Origin: CAYWMD01 sp964458575
Lineage (GTDB): Bacteria; Verrucomicrobiota; Verrucomicrobiia; Limisphaerales; JADLHS01
Assembly (NCBI GenBank): GCA_964458575.1
Contig: CAYWMD010000035.1
Coordinates: 1 to 64,000 of the forward strand
Direction: 5' to 3'
Length of the DNA stretch: 64,000 nucleotides
How positions within the stretch are numbered: position 1 is the first letter of the stretch; every line of letters starts with the position of its first letter. A program made the position numbers and the translations under genes. This document shows, in pieces, positions 28,401 through 35,918 of the stretch. Under the pieces are notes generated by a model. The model was given only the letters and a program-made list of their open reading frames with translations, had not been told where the DNA came from and made no database searches.

Positions 28401-28517
28401 CATCGCGATACCGATCAGCCGCAAATGATTCACGATTTGGAAAATCGGACCTGACCGATAAGGTTCGGTGCGTGAGTAGAAGGGCGCAAGTCCCCTGAGA
28501 TTAGTTTCAAACGTCAT
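25410..28517 (-). CDS. Secreted SGNH esterase with FN3-like and beta-strand-repeat domains
   Basis: 1035 residues from ATG 28517; the frame stays open for 395 more codons, but that part overlaps the divergent FAD oxidoreductase and was rejected. A long signal peptide ends near LLVVSAPLRAA (~50). Two FN3-like domains follow (72-142, 155-245), then a lectin-like domain and an SGNH domain (~410-680) with FLGDSLTSN (Ser422), GMND (530-533) and GGVHLD (His657). The acidic partner three residues before His is Gly654, unlike the usual D-x-x-H. The C-terminal third has beta-strand repeats and the ending VFYRLRKP. The SGNH part resembles rhamnogalacturonan acetylesterases; activity is inferred. Confidence 0.75.
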   Translation of the reverse strand: MTFETNLRGLAPFYSRTEPYRSGPIFQIVNHLRLIGIAMVLLVVSAPLRAATNLSPANTPPPANAPLVDPDHVVLQWAAGTNELYFRVYAGVATLVQKAYISTDSLVLSDLDPDTYYQWRVDAYDEDRRLVGNRGTVWMFKTSPADPRKAHTPVPASGSTLTNGQDNVLRWQAGSAGGSFNVYFGKDSTPDETEFRGNLTGNPVELSFYPGTLEPNKQYYWRVDTVVDLNGTVVPGRVWTFRTDYGATNFPGTNAMLYADDFENGATNTAPVGWTRENDRALEAPVEGRSGKSAKLSQSTWIERAISTGNMKDIQIRYHRSLTNYAVGEGFSCQWSTDGTNWQTALSESSGGFDDPLTAINLSPAANRQTGFRLRFVSDAANSSSLALLDNLQVRGVYAPLIPARDAQHNIQNATVIFLGDSLTSNSGSLRDDPDKEHWTDQVAQRFNLHVLTAHAYDINDDSLESRQLNHGKGGSRAYYGAGATLPTYHGDDAADPNLGGYQRLKYAFQEIHQGIYGMVPPDFVIINFGMNDHKRVWKAGVSTGQSSPADFNQQLKLLVDFVRTNGAVPILVTPHDFYQGSTNDLESYYFSYSPELYNNAEDNYSALGRFHDFMDQTRSVAAGSVAEGRAPVDLIEINQPSSEYDANEFTVTGGVHLDKLGHDVYGQVIGDFLSFRFGDGSLAQPPAPPSTSCPPPADPPPPQITGNFVLTKSGCWTAGTNWNNNQPPSETNLVYIRSGLSASISYDVGVIRRFYLGDNATTYPPGTGTLNILPGGRLVTSLDVPEVGRGTPGAIGNLNLSGGVLQMGLSSNNVLKVGVDTATEAVTGNVIISGGEFRGRFLIGASGVAGATPDLLRVVGSEASIGSSATGTGLDLRASGNVEYVFDAAGISGMTFASGAGIFHSNSVIVVDGADYEGGAATFELLRCASFSGKPVITLKNLPPGSAYEWNAASGTFRLTVEQTIPPVIVWNKNDETLELDWPASFLGWYAQSNSINVASPSFWFDIPGSQSATHLDISFQPGRSNVFYRLRKP

Positions 28518-28560
28518 GCTCAACCGGACCAATGTAGCAGCTTTTGAGGCGGAATCCCCA

Positions 28561-28586
28561 GAAATTCGCCACTGGCGAACTTTGAT
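28561..28586 (-). promoter_or_regulatory. Shared upstream motif, copy 2 (beta-strand-gene set)
   Basis: It contains the 15-bp palindrome TTCGCCACTGGCGAA (28565-28579), perfect apart from its central base, followed on the plus strand by CTTTGAT. It sits 44 bp upstream of the start at 28517 inside the 186-bp divergent region shared with the gene at 28704. It is the most symmetric of the three copies and probably a dimeric regulator operator. Confidence 0.55.
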
Positions 28587-28703
28587 TTTGTCGGGCAGGG
28601 GCGACCGGGTAAGGTTCAACGGCGCGCAGTCGGCGGTCAGGCCACGGTCGGGCCATTTTCCACGAGCCGGGTCACGGTGACAAAACGAACAACAGATACA
28701 CGC

Positions 28704-31439
28704 ATGACAAGAAAACTCCTTTGCGCAGCGATGCTGATGGCCAGTTGGCTGGCTTACGGTGACAATCTTCTGCTCTACAAGGCTGATTTCGGCGCGACGC
28801 CGTTGGGTCGTATTCCCGCCGGTTGGCGCGACCTGGGAATCCCCCGTTCCAGCCCGATGTGGGGCGTTGATGGCAAGGGGTTGCTGCGGACGCTGTGGAA
28901 GGCCGAGCGCGGCCTGATCGCCTACGAAGGCGCGTTGGCCAATGGCGAAACCGCAGCGCAATTTGCGGACGGCGACATTACAGCCGAGTTTCAGAAGACA
29001 CCGGACCCCACCGTGTCCTTCGGGGTGGCCGGCCGGATACGCGATGCGAAAAACTATTACGTCGTGCGGTTCACCGGCATGACGGACCTGTCGTTGATCA
29101 AAGTGGCCGACGGCAAGGAGGATATCCTCGCGCAATTCGTCACGCGCAGTCGCTATCAAGAGGGACAGACCTGGAGATTGTCGCTGGCATTGAACGGCGC
29201 GCGGCTGACGGGCCGCATCATTGATGGCAACGGCGTGGAACAGGCCCGTGTTGACGCGCTCGAAGAAGAACCGCTGCCCGCCGGCGCGGTCGGAATCGAG
29301 TGTTCGAACTATTCCGCGGCCAAAAGCTTCTCGATCACCGCGGCAAAGCCGTTCGCAACAAAACTCTCCGCGGCCGACATGGCCCGGAAAAATGGCCAGG
29401 TGGATTATCCCGACACAATTGTTGCTCCCGCCAAGGACGTAGAGAAACTCAATACGCCCTTTCAAAATGTCGCAGACACCTATGACGTAATTGTTGCCGG
29501 CGCGGGAACCGGCGGGTGGGCGGCGGCGCTTCAGGCGTCGCGCTTGGGCGCCAAGGTGCTGCTGGTCGAAGAATCGGACTGGATTGGCGGCCAGATGGCC
29601 GCAGCGGCCGTGACGTCCATGGACGAGAGCGGCATCTTTTCCAAATTTCCAGTGCGCGAACGCGGCATTTATCGGGAGTTTCACCAGAGTGTGATCAATC
29701 ATTATCTCACGTTCAACAAAGACCCCTACCGTGCCTATTACGCCTGGCCGGAGCAGATCGAGGGCGGTTATGAACCCAAGATTGCCCGGGCCATTCTCTA
29801 TGGCTTCATCGCCGAGGCGCGAAAGAAGGGAACGCTCGACATCGTCACCGGCGCACGGCTAACGCAGGTCCTCAAGCGCGACCAAACTGTCACGGGCGTC
29901 GTCCTGGAGAAGAACGGCGCGAAGAAGTCCCCCGCGTGCAAGTCCCCCGCGTGCAAGGTGCTGGTTGAGGCCACTGAATACGGCGACGTACTGCCGCTGG
30001 CGGGAGCGCGCTATCGCGTCGGCACGGTGACGAGCGACAAGATTGCGCCCGACTCTCCCGTGCAGGCGCACACATGGGTGGCGGTGATTCGGGAGTATCC
30101 TGAAGGCTTGCCCGAGCACCTGCGCATCAAGAGTCCGCCGCCCGGTTACGATGCGCGCCGGTACAAGAAATCGCAGCTTTATGGCCGGCTCATTTGGGGC
30201 TCGCCGGGCAAGGATTACAAGGGGCCGCGGGTTTATCGCGTGTTGTTCGCCTGGCGCGGCATGGCGGACATTGACAGCCCGACGACCGGCACGGCCACTC
30301 AACAGCGTCACACGCAATGTGGGCTGAATGGGGGCCGCCAGGATTATCCGGTGACCGCCGCGGGCATTGAAGACCCGGCGACGCGACGCAAAGAGCAGGT
30401 GGAAGGCATCTATCGCGCGCTGAACGAGATTTATTATTTGCAGAATGAACTCGGTTTGCCCTGGTCGGTGGCCGATGACGAAGGCTACGACACCGGCTAC
30501 CAGCGGGAAAACATGGCCCTGCGCGATTTGCGTCCCGACCTGCTGCCCCTCGCCTTGCATTTGCCCCAGTGGCCTTACGTTCGCGAATGTCGCCGCGGGA
30601 TCGGCCTTTACACGCTGCGCACTTCAGACTTGGGCCGGTTTGAGCAGGCGCGGCTCTTCGCCAATTCGGTCGCGATGGGCGATTACTTCATGGACATTGA
30701 TCACGGCAAGACGGGCGAGGCGATCGAATTGGATTTGGATCCCGGCAAACCCACGCGCGAGAGCGGTCCTTTTCAGGTGCCGTTCGAGGTTTTTATTCCC
30801 GAGAAGATTGACGGCTTGGTGCTGGCGGAAAAGAACATCTCCCAATCGCGCATCGTCAATGGCGCGACGCGATTGCAGCCGGTCACCATGTTGACGGGTC
30901 AGGCCGCCGGTGCGATCGCCGCCGAGGCGGCCCGACAGGGAATTCAACCGCGCCAGGTGAATCCCATCAAGGTGCAAGCGGCCTTGCTCAACGCCGGCGC
31001 GAATCTGATTCAACGCTGGTATGAGGACGTTCCCTGGGGTTCGCGGCTTTGGCGGGCAACGCAACTCCTCTCGCTCCACGGCGTAGTGGATGTGCCCGGT
31101 CCGTTCGTGCCGGACGCCGAGAAAGGCATGGGCGACGGTAATTTTTGGCGGCCCGCCGAGCCGCTGGATGAGAAGACTTTTTCCATCGCGATTCGCCGAT
31201 TGGCGGAACTCGCCGGGAAGCCCGTTCCGGCCCAGACCGCACCGTCTGCGCTGAAGTGGAATGTTGTCGGCGAATCGCTCACCGCAATCAATTCTAACTG
31301 GCGTGCGGTCTTCGCTACCAAAGAGGTGTCACCTGAGTCGCCGGTGACGCGAGGCGATTTCGCCCTCGCCGCGGCGCAGGTGCTGGCGCAAGTGGGCAAG
31401 CCCACCCTGTTGCGCGACCCGACCGGAGCGTCCAAGTGA
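28704..31439 (+). CDS. Secreted FAD-dependent oxidoreductase, long form
   Basis: 911 residues from ATG 28704 (signal TRKLLCAAMLMASWLAYG); an in-frame GTG at 28677 is also possible. N-terminal beta-sandwich (~20-215), FAD fold starting YDVIVAGAGTGGWAAALQ (GAGTGG near 266-271) with VEESDWIGGQM, and an SLH-like C-terminal region (WRATQLLSLHGVVD). It is the only copy on the plus strand and is followed after 7 bp by a sulfatase, so the two probably act in one pathway. A 15-bp tandem duplication adds a KSPAC repeat just before the conserved VEATEYGD segment. Confidence 0.84.
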   Translation: MTRKLLCAAMLMASWLAYGDNLLLYKADFGATPLGRIPAGWRDLGIPRSSPMWGVDGKGLLRTLWKAERGLIAYEGALANGETAAQFADGDITAEFQKTPDPTVSFGVAGRIRDAKNYYVVRFTGMTDLSLIKVADGKEDILAQFVTRSRYQEGQTWRLSLALNGARLTGRIIDGNGVEQARVDALEEEPLPAGAVGIECSNYSAAKSFSITAAKPFATKLSAADMARKNGQVDYPDTIVAPAKDVEKLNTPFQNVADTYDVIVAGAGTGGWAAALQASRLGAKVLLVEESDWIGGQMAAAAVTSMDESGIFSKFPVRERGIYREFHQSVINHYLTFNKDPYRAYYAWPEQIEGGYEPKIARAILYGFIAEARKKGTLDIVTGARLTQVLKRDQTVTGVVLEKNGAKKSPACKSPACKVLVEATEYGDVLPLAGARYRVGTVTSDKIAPDSPVQAHTWVAVIREYPEGLPEHLRIKSPPPGYDARRYKKSQLYGRLIWGSPGKDYKGPRVYRVLFAWRGMADIDSPTTGTATQQRHTQCGLNGGRQDYPVTAAGIEDPATRRKEQVEGIYRALNEIYYLQNELGLPWSVADDEGYDTGYQRENMALRDLRPDLLPLALHLPQWPYVRECRRGIGLYTLRTSDLGRFEQARLFANSVAMGDYFMDIDHGKTGEAIELDLDPGKPTRESGPFQVPFEVFIPEKIDGLVLAEKNISQSRIVNGATRLQPVTMLTGQAAGAIAAEAARQGIQPRQVNPIKVQAALLNAGANLIQRWYEDVPWGSRLWRATQLLSLHGVVDVPGPFVPDAEKGMGDGNFWRPAEPLDEKTFSIAIRRLAELAGKPVPAQTAPSALKWNVVGESLTAINSNWRAVFATKEVSPESPVTRGDFALAAAQVLAQVGKPTLLRDPTGASK
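29925..29954 (+). repeat. 15-bp tandem duplication inside the FAD oxidoreductase gene
   Basis: AAGTCCCCCGCGTGC occurs twice in direct tandem and encodes KSPAC-KSPAC. The paralogues at 6495 and 15441 have only a short KLKCR or QITCK stretch at this place, so the repeat is an insertion peculiar to this copy, in frame and apparently tolerated. Confidence 0.9.
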
Positions 31440-31446
31440 TTCCGGC

Positions 31447-32982
31447 ATGATGCGTCTAGTTCTCATTCTTTTCGTCGCGGTCTTTTCGCAACCGGTGTTT
31501 GCCGCGTCAGCGCGGCCAAACATCATTCTCATCCTGGCTGACGATCTTGGCTGGGGCGATCTGGGCTGTTATCCGAAGGGCAAGGCTTGGGGCGAGGAAG
31601 CTTACACGCCCGCGCCGAATCTTGACCGTCTGGCTGCTTCGGGCGTGCGTTTCACGCAGGCGTACGCGACCTGCATGGTGTGCTCGCCGTCGCGCGCCGG
31701 CCTGCTGACCGGCCAATACCAGCAACGGTTCGGCTTCTATGCCTTCAACGAGACCTTTGTGGGGCCGCCACGTGATCTCAAGCTGATGCCACAGGCGTTG
31801 CGTGAAGCCGGGTACCGCACCGGCATGGTGGGAAAGTGGCACATTTGTTCCGATCCGACGGCCGGCCCTTTGCAACGCGGGTTTGACCGGTTCTTCGGTT
31901 TCATCGGCGGGCAGCACGATTTCTTCGAGGCGAACATCGGCGAGACGATGCAAGGCGTCGGTTATGCGTCGGACGCCTACATCTTCGACCAGGACCAACC
32001 CGTGACGAAGGTGAAGTATCTCACCGAAGAATTCACCGACCGCGCCCTGGATTTCCTTGTCGAGTCGGTGAAAGGCGAGAAGCCGTTTTTCCTCTACCTC
32101 GCCTACAACGATCCGCATCCACCCAACCAGGCGCCGTGGGCGGACCTTGAGCCCTACGCGAAAAAACGGCCCAACGGGAAATTCACCCCGCGCGACATTG
32201 CCCGGGCATCCATTGAAAACCTGGACCGCAACATCGGCCGGCTGACGCAATGGTTGCGGGAGCAGGGGCGGGAAAGGGATACGCTGGTCATTTTCACCAG
32301 CGACAACGGCGGCAGTGATGGCGGCCCGGGCAACATGCTGCAACACAACGGCGGCTTGCGCGGGCGGAAGAGCACGTTCTACGAGGGCGGCATTCGCGTT
32401 CCATTCATTGCCAGCTGGCCGGGGCAGTTGCCGGCAGGAGCAGTTTATGACCAACCGGTGTCGCAGCTTGATGTTTATCCGACCGCGCTGGCCGTGGCGG
32501 GATCGTCCCGGCGCATCGAGACCCAGCGTCTGGACGGGGTGAACCTCATGCCGTATCTCCTCGGCACAAACTCCACCGCGCCGCACGCGAGGATGTTCTG
32601 GTCCATTCGGGAACCGTCGCACTGGGCGGTGCGGGAGGGAGATTGGAAACTGGTCCTGGAGGACGTTGATCCGGCAACCTTGAGCAGGAGAGATCGGGCG
32701 CGGAAAGTCGAGTTGCAGCTATTCGATCTGGCGACGGATCCGCGCGAGGAGAAAAATCTGGCGGAAAAAAGGCCGGAGGTTGTCGAGCGTTTGCGGGCGT
32801 TGCACGAGGGATTTGTGGCGGAGTCGAAGCCGTCGCTTTACACGCCGGAGGCCAAGGCGGCTCACGAGGCGGTGCTGGCTGGCCGGGCAAGGAATCCGTC
32901 GCTGGCAGCGCCCCACAGCCGGGCGGGCTCGCCGGGTCATTGGCTCGGCGAGCGAGCGAAGCGCAAAACGGAAATTGAGTAG
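31447..32982 (+). CDS. Secreted formylglycine-dependent sulfatase
   Basis: 511 residues with a signal peptide (LVLILFVAVFSQPVFAAS). The sulfatase signature is CSPSRAGLLTG; Cys79 would be converted to formylglycine. Metal ligands are in ADDLGWGD (Asp32, Asp33) and TSDNGG, and GKWH supplies Lys130 and His132. Length and order match family S1 arylsulfatases. It is cotranscribed with the FAD oxidoreductase 7 bp upstream and converges on the pseudopilin gene. Desulfation of an extracellular polysaccharide is likely. A sulfatase-maturing enzyme would be needed and is not in this window. Confidence 0.93.
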   Translation: MMRLVLILFVAVFSQPVFAASARPNIILILADDLGWGDLGCYPKGKAWGEEAYTPAPNLDRLAASGVRFTQAYATCMVCSPSRAGLLTGQYQQRFGFYAFNETFVGPPRDLKLMPQALREAGYRTGMVGKWHICSDPTAGPLQRGFDRFFGFIGGQHDFFEANIGETMQGVGYASDAYIFDQDQPVTKVKYLTEEFTDRALDFLVESVKGEKPFFLYLAYNDPHPPNQAPWADLEPYAKKRPNGKFTPRDIARASIENLDRNIGRLTQWLREQGRERDTLVIFTSDNGGSDGGPGNMLQHNGGLRGRKSTFYEGGIRVPFIASWPGQLPAGAVYDQPVSQLDVYPTALAVAGSSRRIETQRLDGVNLMPYLLGTNSTAPHARMFWSIREPSHWAVREGDWKLVLEDVDPATLSRRDRARKVELQLFDLATDPREEKNLAEKRPEVVERLRALHEGFVAESKPSLYTPEAKAAHEAVLAGRARNPSLAAPHSRAGSPGHWLGERAKRKTEIE

Positions 32983-33024
32983 TCCAACAGGGTGACTTCG
33001 GGGCTGGGCTGAGGGAAGTCCTGC

Positions 33025-33789
33025 TTAATTGGGCACCGTCGCGGCGACGTCGCGGGCGATGTTCATGCCGTCAATCCATTTGCTGCGGGGAATCCATTCG
33101 GCATGGCCGTCGCAGAAGTTGACTTGGGAGCCGTCCGCGCCGTGGTTGTCCGCTTTGTCCGGATAATTGCCGTAAACACCCGGCCCGGGCGGTTGACCAT
33201 CGTCAGCGTCAAACATCAACCAAACCCGGCTTGGCCCGGGTCGCAATCCAATGTGGCCGGTCGCCCGTTTCAGTTCCCAAGTATTGACGACTTTCTCCGT
33301 TTTGCGAAGGTTGTAAATGATGCCGAGGACTTCGTAACTGTGACCGTACCCTTGCAGGCGGCCATTGGGGGCGTTGTCGAGGAGGTCGCGGATGAGGATC
33401 TGGCCGGTGATGGCGGTGCTGGTGTTGGTGCGGATTTCGTGCTGGGTGGCGGGGCAAATGAAGGACTTAAAGCCGGCAATGGGATTGGGATAAAGCCAGT
33501 TGAGGTCATCGTCGCCCGCGACGCGGACACCCGGTGTGCCTATTCCGTCAGCCATGTAATTGCCGTCGTTGTCCATGGCATACATGACGCAGCCGAGGCC
33601 CAATTGCTTGAGGTTGTTCAAACACCCGGTTCGCTGGGCGCGCTCCTTCGCCCTGGCGAGCGCAGGCAACAGCATCGCTGCCAGAATTGCGATGATGGCA
33701 ATGACAACCAGCAATTCGATGAGTGTGAAAGCCGGACGGATTCGAGCGTCGCCTCTGGCTTTAACGGTTTGTACTGCTGTCCGTTTCAT
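33025..33789 (-). CDS. Pseudopilin with prepilin methylation motif and H-X9-DG-like tail
   Basis: 254 residues. RPAFTLIELLVVIAIIAILAA is a class III prepilin cleavage site plus hydrophobic helix, preceded by a 19-residue basic leader. The tail NHGADGSQVNFCDGH matches the H-X9-DG domain with one extra residue between His and Asp. Cysteines near 56, 112 and 226 could pair. It follows a beta-strand-repeat gene on the same strand after 62 bp, the same pairing seen at 4737/997 in reverse order. Confidence 0.87.
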   Translation of the reverse strand: MKRTAVQTVKARGDARIRPAFTLIELLVVIAIIAILAAMLLPALARAKERAQRTGCLNNLKQLGLGCVMYAMDNDGNYMADGIGTPGVRVAGDDDLNWLYPNPIAGFKSFICPATQHEIRTNTSTAITGQILIRDLLDNAPNGRLQGYGHSYEVLGIIYNLRKTEKVVNTWELKRATGHIGLRPGPSRVWLMFDADDGQPPGPGVYGNYPDKADNHGADGSQVNFCDGHAEWIPRSKWIDGMNIARDVAATVPN

Positions 33790-33851
33790 CGTTCAATTAT
33801 TTCAGGACTGCGCAGAAAGCTGATGGTTCCCGGCCTGCGACGAGCGGGGTT

Positions 33852-35390
33852 TTAGGGCAGCGACTTGCGCAATCGGTAAAAGACATTGGCTGACGGTGGA
33901 TCAATGGCAATGCTCAAGTTGGTGACATTTTGCGAATTCGCGATGTCAAACCATTGGTTGGCGTCCGCCACATTCACGGAATTTGACTGGGCGTACCAGC
34001 CCAAATAATCTCCCGACCAGGTCAACTCCAGCGTGGTACCATTGAGAGAATACTGCAGCGTCGGATTCGGCGTTCCCACCGTCACGGTGAATTCACCCGT
34101 TGCCAAGTCCCAGTTGTGAGTTGCGGCCAGGGCGAAGCCGGTCAGATTGATGACTGGTGTTTGGTCAAATGCCGTCGCGCTGATGAGGGTGAAAGTTGCC
34201 GATCCCCCGCTGTAGGCGCTGCCATCCACATTGATTGTAGCCGCGGGATCAATTGTCGCCGCGCCGCCGAAGTTCATGGTGGAGACTCCGGTCGAGGAGA
34301 AATCAAAATTGATCACGGCGGGTGCGCCCATGGCCAGAGAGCCGGTGCAGTTGATCGTGGCGTTGCTCTTCACGTCCACCGTGGCGTTGGTCAGGGTGAG
34401 ATTAACGGCCTGGAAGGTTCCATTCTCAATCGAGTAAACGCCCGTGCCGCCGACCCCGATGCCCAGGGAGCCTGCCCCGGCCGGACCCGATAAAAGATCA
34501 ATGGTGCCGCCGGTTTGGTTTACGGTGCCGGTTATCCCGGCACCCTGGCCGATGGAAAACGAGCGTGATTTGAATGTTCCGCCCGAGAGGTTGAACGCAC
34601 CCGGCCCCGCCTGTCCGATGAAGGTTTGACCGCTGTTGGCGATGTCGCTACCCACAATGATGTCGCCGCCGCTCTGCGTCAACGTGCCATTGCCCGGGCC
34701 GATGCTGCTGGAGCCCACCGAAAAATTGTTCGAGGCCCAAAGCGCGCCTCCAGACATGTCGTAGATTCCAACTCCCCGGTTGCCGATGAAGAAGCTGCCC
34801 CCGGCTGTCAGCGTGCCGCCGGTTTGGATGCCAATTCCCGTCTGCCCCTCCAGGGCCGCAAATCTCGGAGTGGAAGTAGTCCCGCCGCCGACGTAAACCG
34901 CGCCGGTGCCGGAAATTTTCAACGTGCCGGACACGTCCAGCCGCTTGTTGTTGTTGATCGCGAGCACGCCGCCGCTGATGTCGTAAGTGCCATTCGTGAA
35001 GACAAAACTGGTCGTTGAGCCAACCACCGTCACGGTCCCATTGGTTTGAATGACACTGTTGGTGGCGGCAAAGGTGGACGAACCAATCCCGATGATATTA
35101 TTGGCGATGGTCAGGTTCGCTCCGATGTACAACTGGCTCATGCCCGAATCCTGGCCAAGCTGCAAGCTGGTGATGTCCGGCGCGTCGTTGGTCAGGATCG
35201 CGGTCCCGACGTTAATCCGCACTGCATCGCTGGTCGGCACCAAACCGGTGTCCCAGTTAATTGCTTCGTTCCAGTTGCCAACGGCCTGATTTGTCCAAAC
35301 TGTAACGGCCTGAAGCGATGAACCAAAGCTCAGGCACATCACAAGCACGTTGGCCACGATAAATGATTTCTTGATCGGTTGCGCGTTCAT
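33852..35390 (-). CDS. Secreted beta-strand-repeat protein with C-terminal FYRL module
   Basis: 512 residues from ATG 35390, which gives the signal segment KSFIVANVLVMCLSFGSSLQA; the upstream open frame has no support. Sequence begins VWTNQAVGNWNEAINWDTG and continues as repeats (GTLTQSGGDIIVGSD, GTVNQTGGTIDLLSGP) nearly identical in pattern to those at 21809-25396 and 20392-21672. The C-terminal ~85 residues, ending VFYRLRKSLP, are closely similar to the end of the protein at 25410-28517. Probably a surface or extracellular scaffold. Copy 3 of the shared motif lies 94 bp upstream. Confidence 0.76.
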   Translation of the reverse strand: MNAQPIKKSFIVANVLVMCLSFGSSLQAVTVWTNQAVGNWNEAINWDTGLVPTSDAVRINVGTAILTNDAPDITSLQLGQDSGMSQLYIGANLTIANNIIGIGSSTFAATNSVIQTNGTVTVVGSTTSFVFTNGTYDISGGVLAINNNKRLDVSGTLKISGTGAVYVGGGTTSTPRFAALEGQTGIGIQTGGTLTAGGSFFIGNRGVGIYDMSGGALWASNNFSVGSSSIGPGNGTLTQSGGDIIVGSDIANSGQTFIGQAGPGAFNLSGGTFKSRSFSIGQGAGITGTVNQTGGTIDLLSGPAGAGSLGIGVGGTGVYSIENGTFQAVNLTLTNATVDVKSNATINCTGSLAMGAPAVINFDFSSTGVSTMNFGGAATIDPAATINVDGSAYSGGSATFTLISATAFDQTPVINLTGFALAATHNWDLATGEFTVTVGTPNPTLQYSLNGTTLELTWSGDYLGWYAQSNSVNVADANQWFDIANSQNVTNLSIAIDPPSANVFYRLRKSLP

Positions 35391-35452
35391 ATCAGCAGAG
35401 CACGACGATGGGGGTTGAATTGATTGATTCGGCAAGCTGTCATGGTGTAGAA

Positions 35453-35800
35453 TCATACTTTGCTGGGATTGGCTTGTGCTATTAACCTTCGCCAATAGCG
35501 TTTTTTGATGCTGAAGTTGGAGTCCATTGCCTGAAATCCGGCCAGGGCAAGGTCGCGTGCGCTGATCTCCAGCGTGAACACCGGTCGCCCCGTGTATTTC
35601 TTGTGCCAGGCAAGGACGAAACCCCAAAGCACGATTCCTCCGATGAAGATCACCGCCTCCAGATGCTCAACCGGACGCAAGTGATGATGGCAAGCTGTCA
35701 GACCTCCGCGCCAAAGCCGAGGCGGGGGATGACCAGTCACAGCTTCACTTGGCGAAAGCATATCAGCATGGCACTTTGGGCCTCGCGACGAATCTCGCAT
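35453..35800 (-). pseudogene. Possible gene remnant with membrane-protein N-terminal segment
   Basis: A 115-codon frame in a 528-bp gap. Its middle (VIFIGGIVLWGFVLAWHKKYTGRPVF) reads like the first transmembrane helix and following loop of a larger membrane protein, possibly a CPBP-type protease, but homology stops after ~45 residues. The last ten codons overlap regulatory motif copy 3, so the tail is probably fortuitous. The N-terminal Pro/His-rich part looks non-coding. I treat it as a decayed fragment; a small real membrane protein is not excluded. Nothing else was seen in 35391-35918 apart from the motif. Confidence 0.3.
35484..35509 (-). promoter_or_regulatory. Shared upstream motif, copy 3 (beta-strand-gene set)
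   Basis: Minus strand: ATCAAA, N3, then CGCTATTGGCGAA; the 15-bp core is 35488-35502. Left-half symmetry is poorer than in copy 2, but ATCAAA and TTGGCGAA are retained at the same spacing. It is 94 bp upstream of the gene starting at 35390. Confidence 0.45.
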
Positions 35801-35918
35801 CGGCGGTGACTTGGTATGCGACAGACTTTGACGCTCAGATCGGTGTTTGAACTGCCACTCACCAACACCCTGGGTCCAAGCACGGCCGGGCGGTGAATCC
35901 GGGCACCGGACAAAGGTT

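Noticed and set aside
28518..29702. N-terminal extension of the SGNH esterase frame by 395 codons
   Set aside because: It overlaps the well-supported FAD oxidoreductase on the other strand and has no domain features; the signal peptide lies after 28517.
32994..33020. GACTTC...GAAGTC hairpin between the convergent sulfatase and pseudopilin genes as a terminator
   Set aside because: Only a 6-bp stem with a 15-base loop and no T-tract on either side.
33852..35390. DNA-level repeat array or CRISPR in the repetitive beta-strand genes
   Set aside because: The repeats are protein-level Gly/Thr motifs with variable DNA; no regularly spaced identical repeats or spacers are present.
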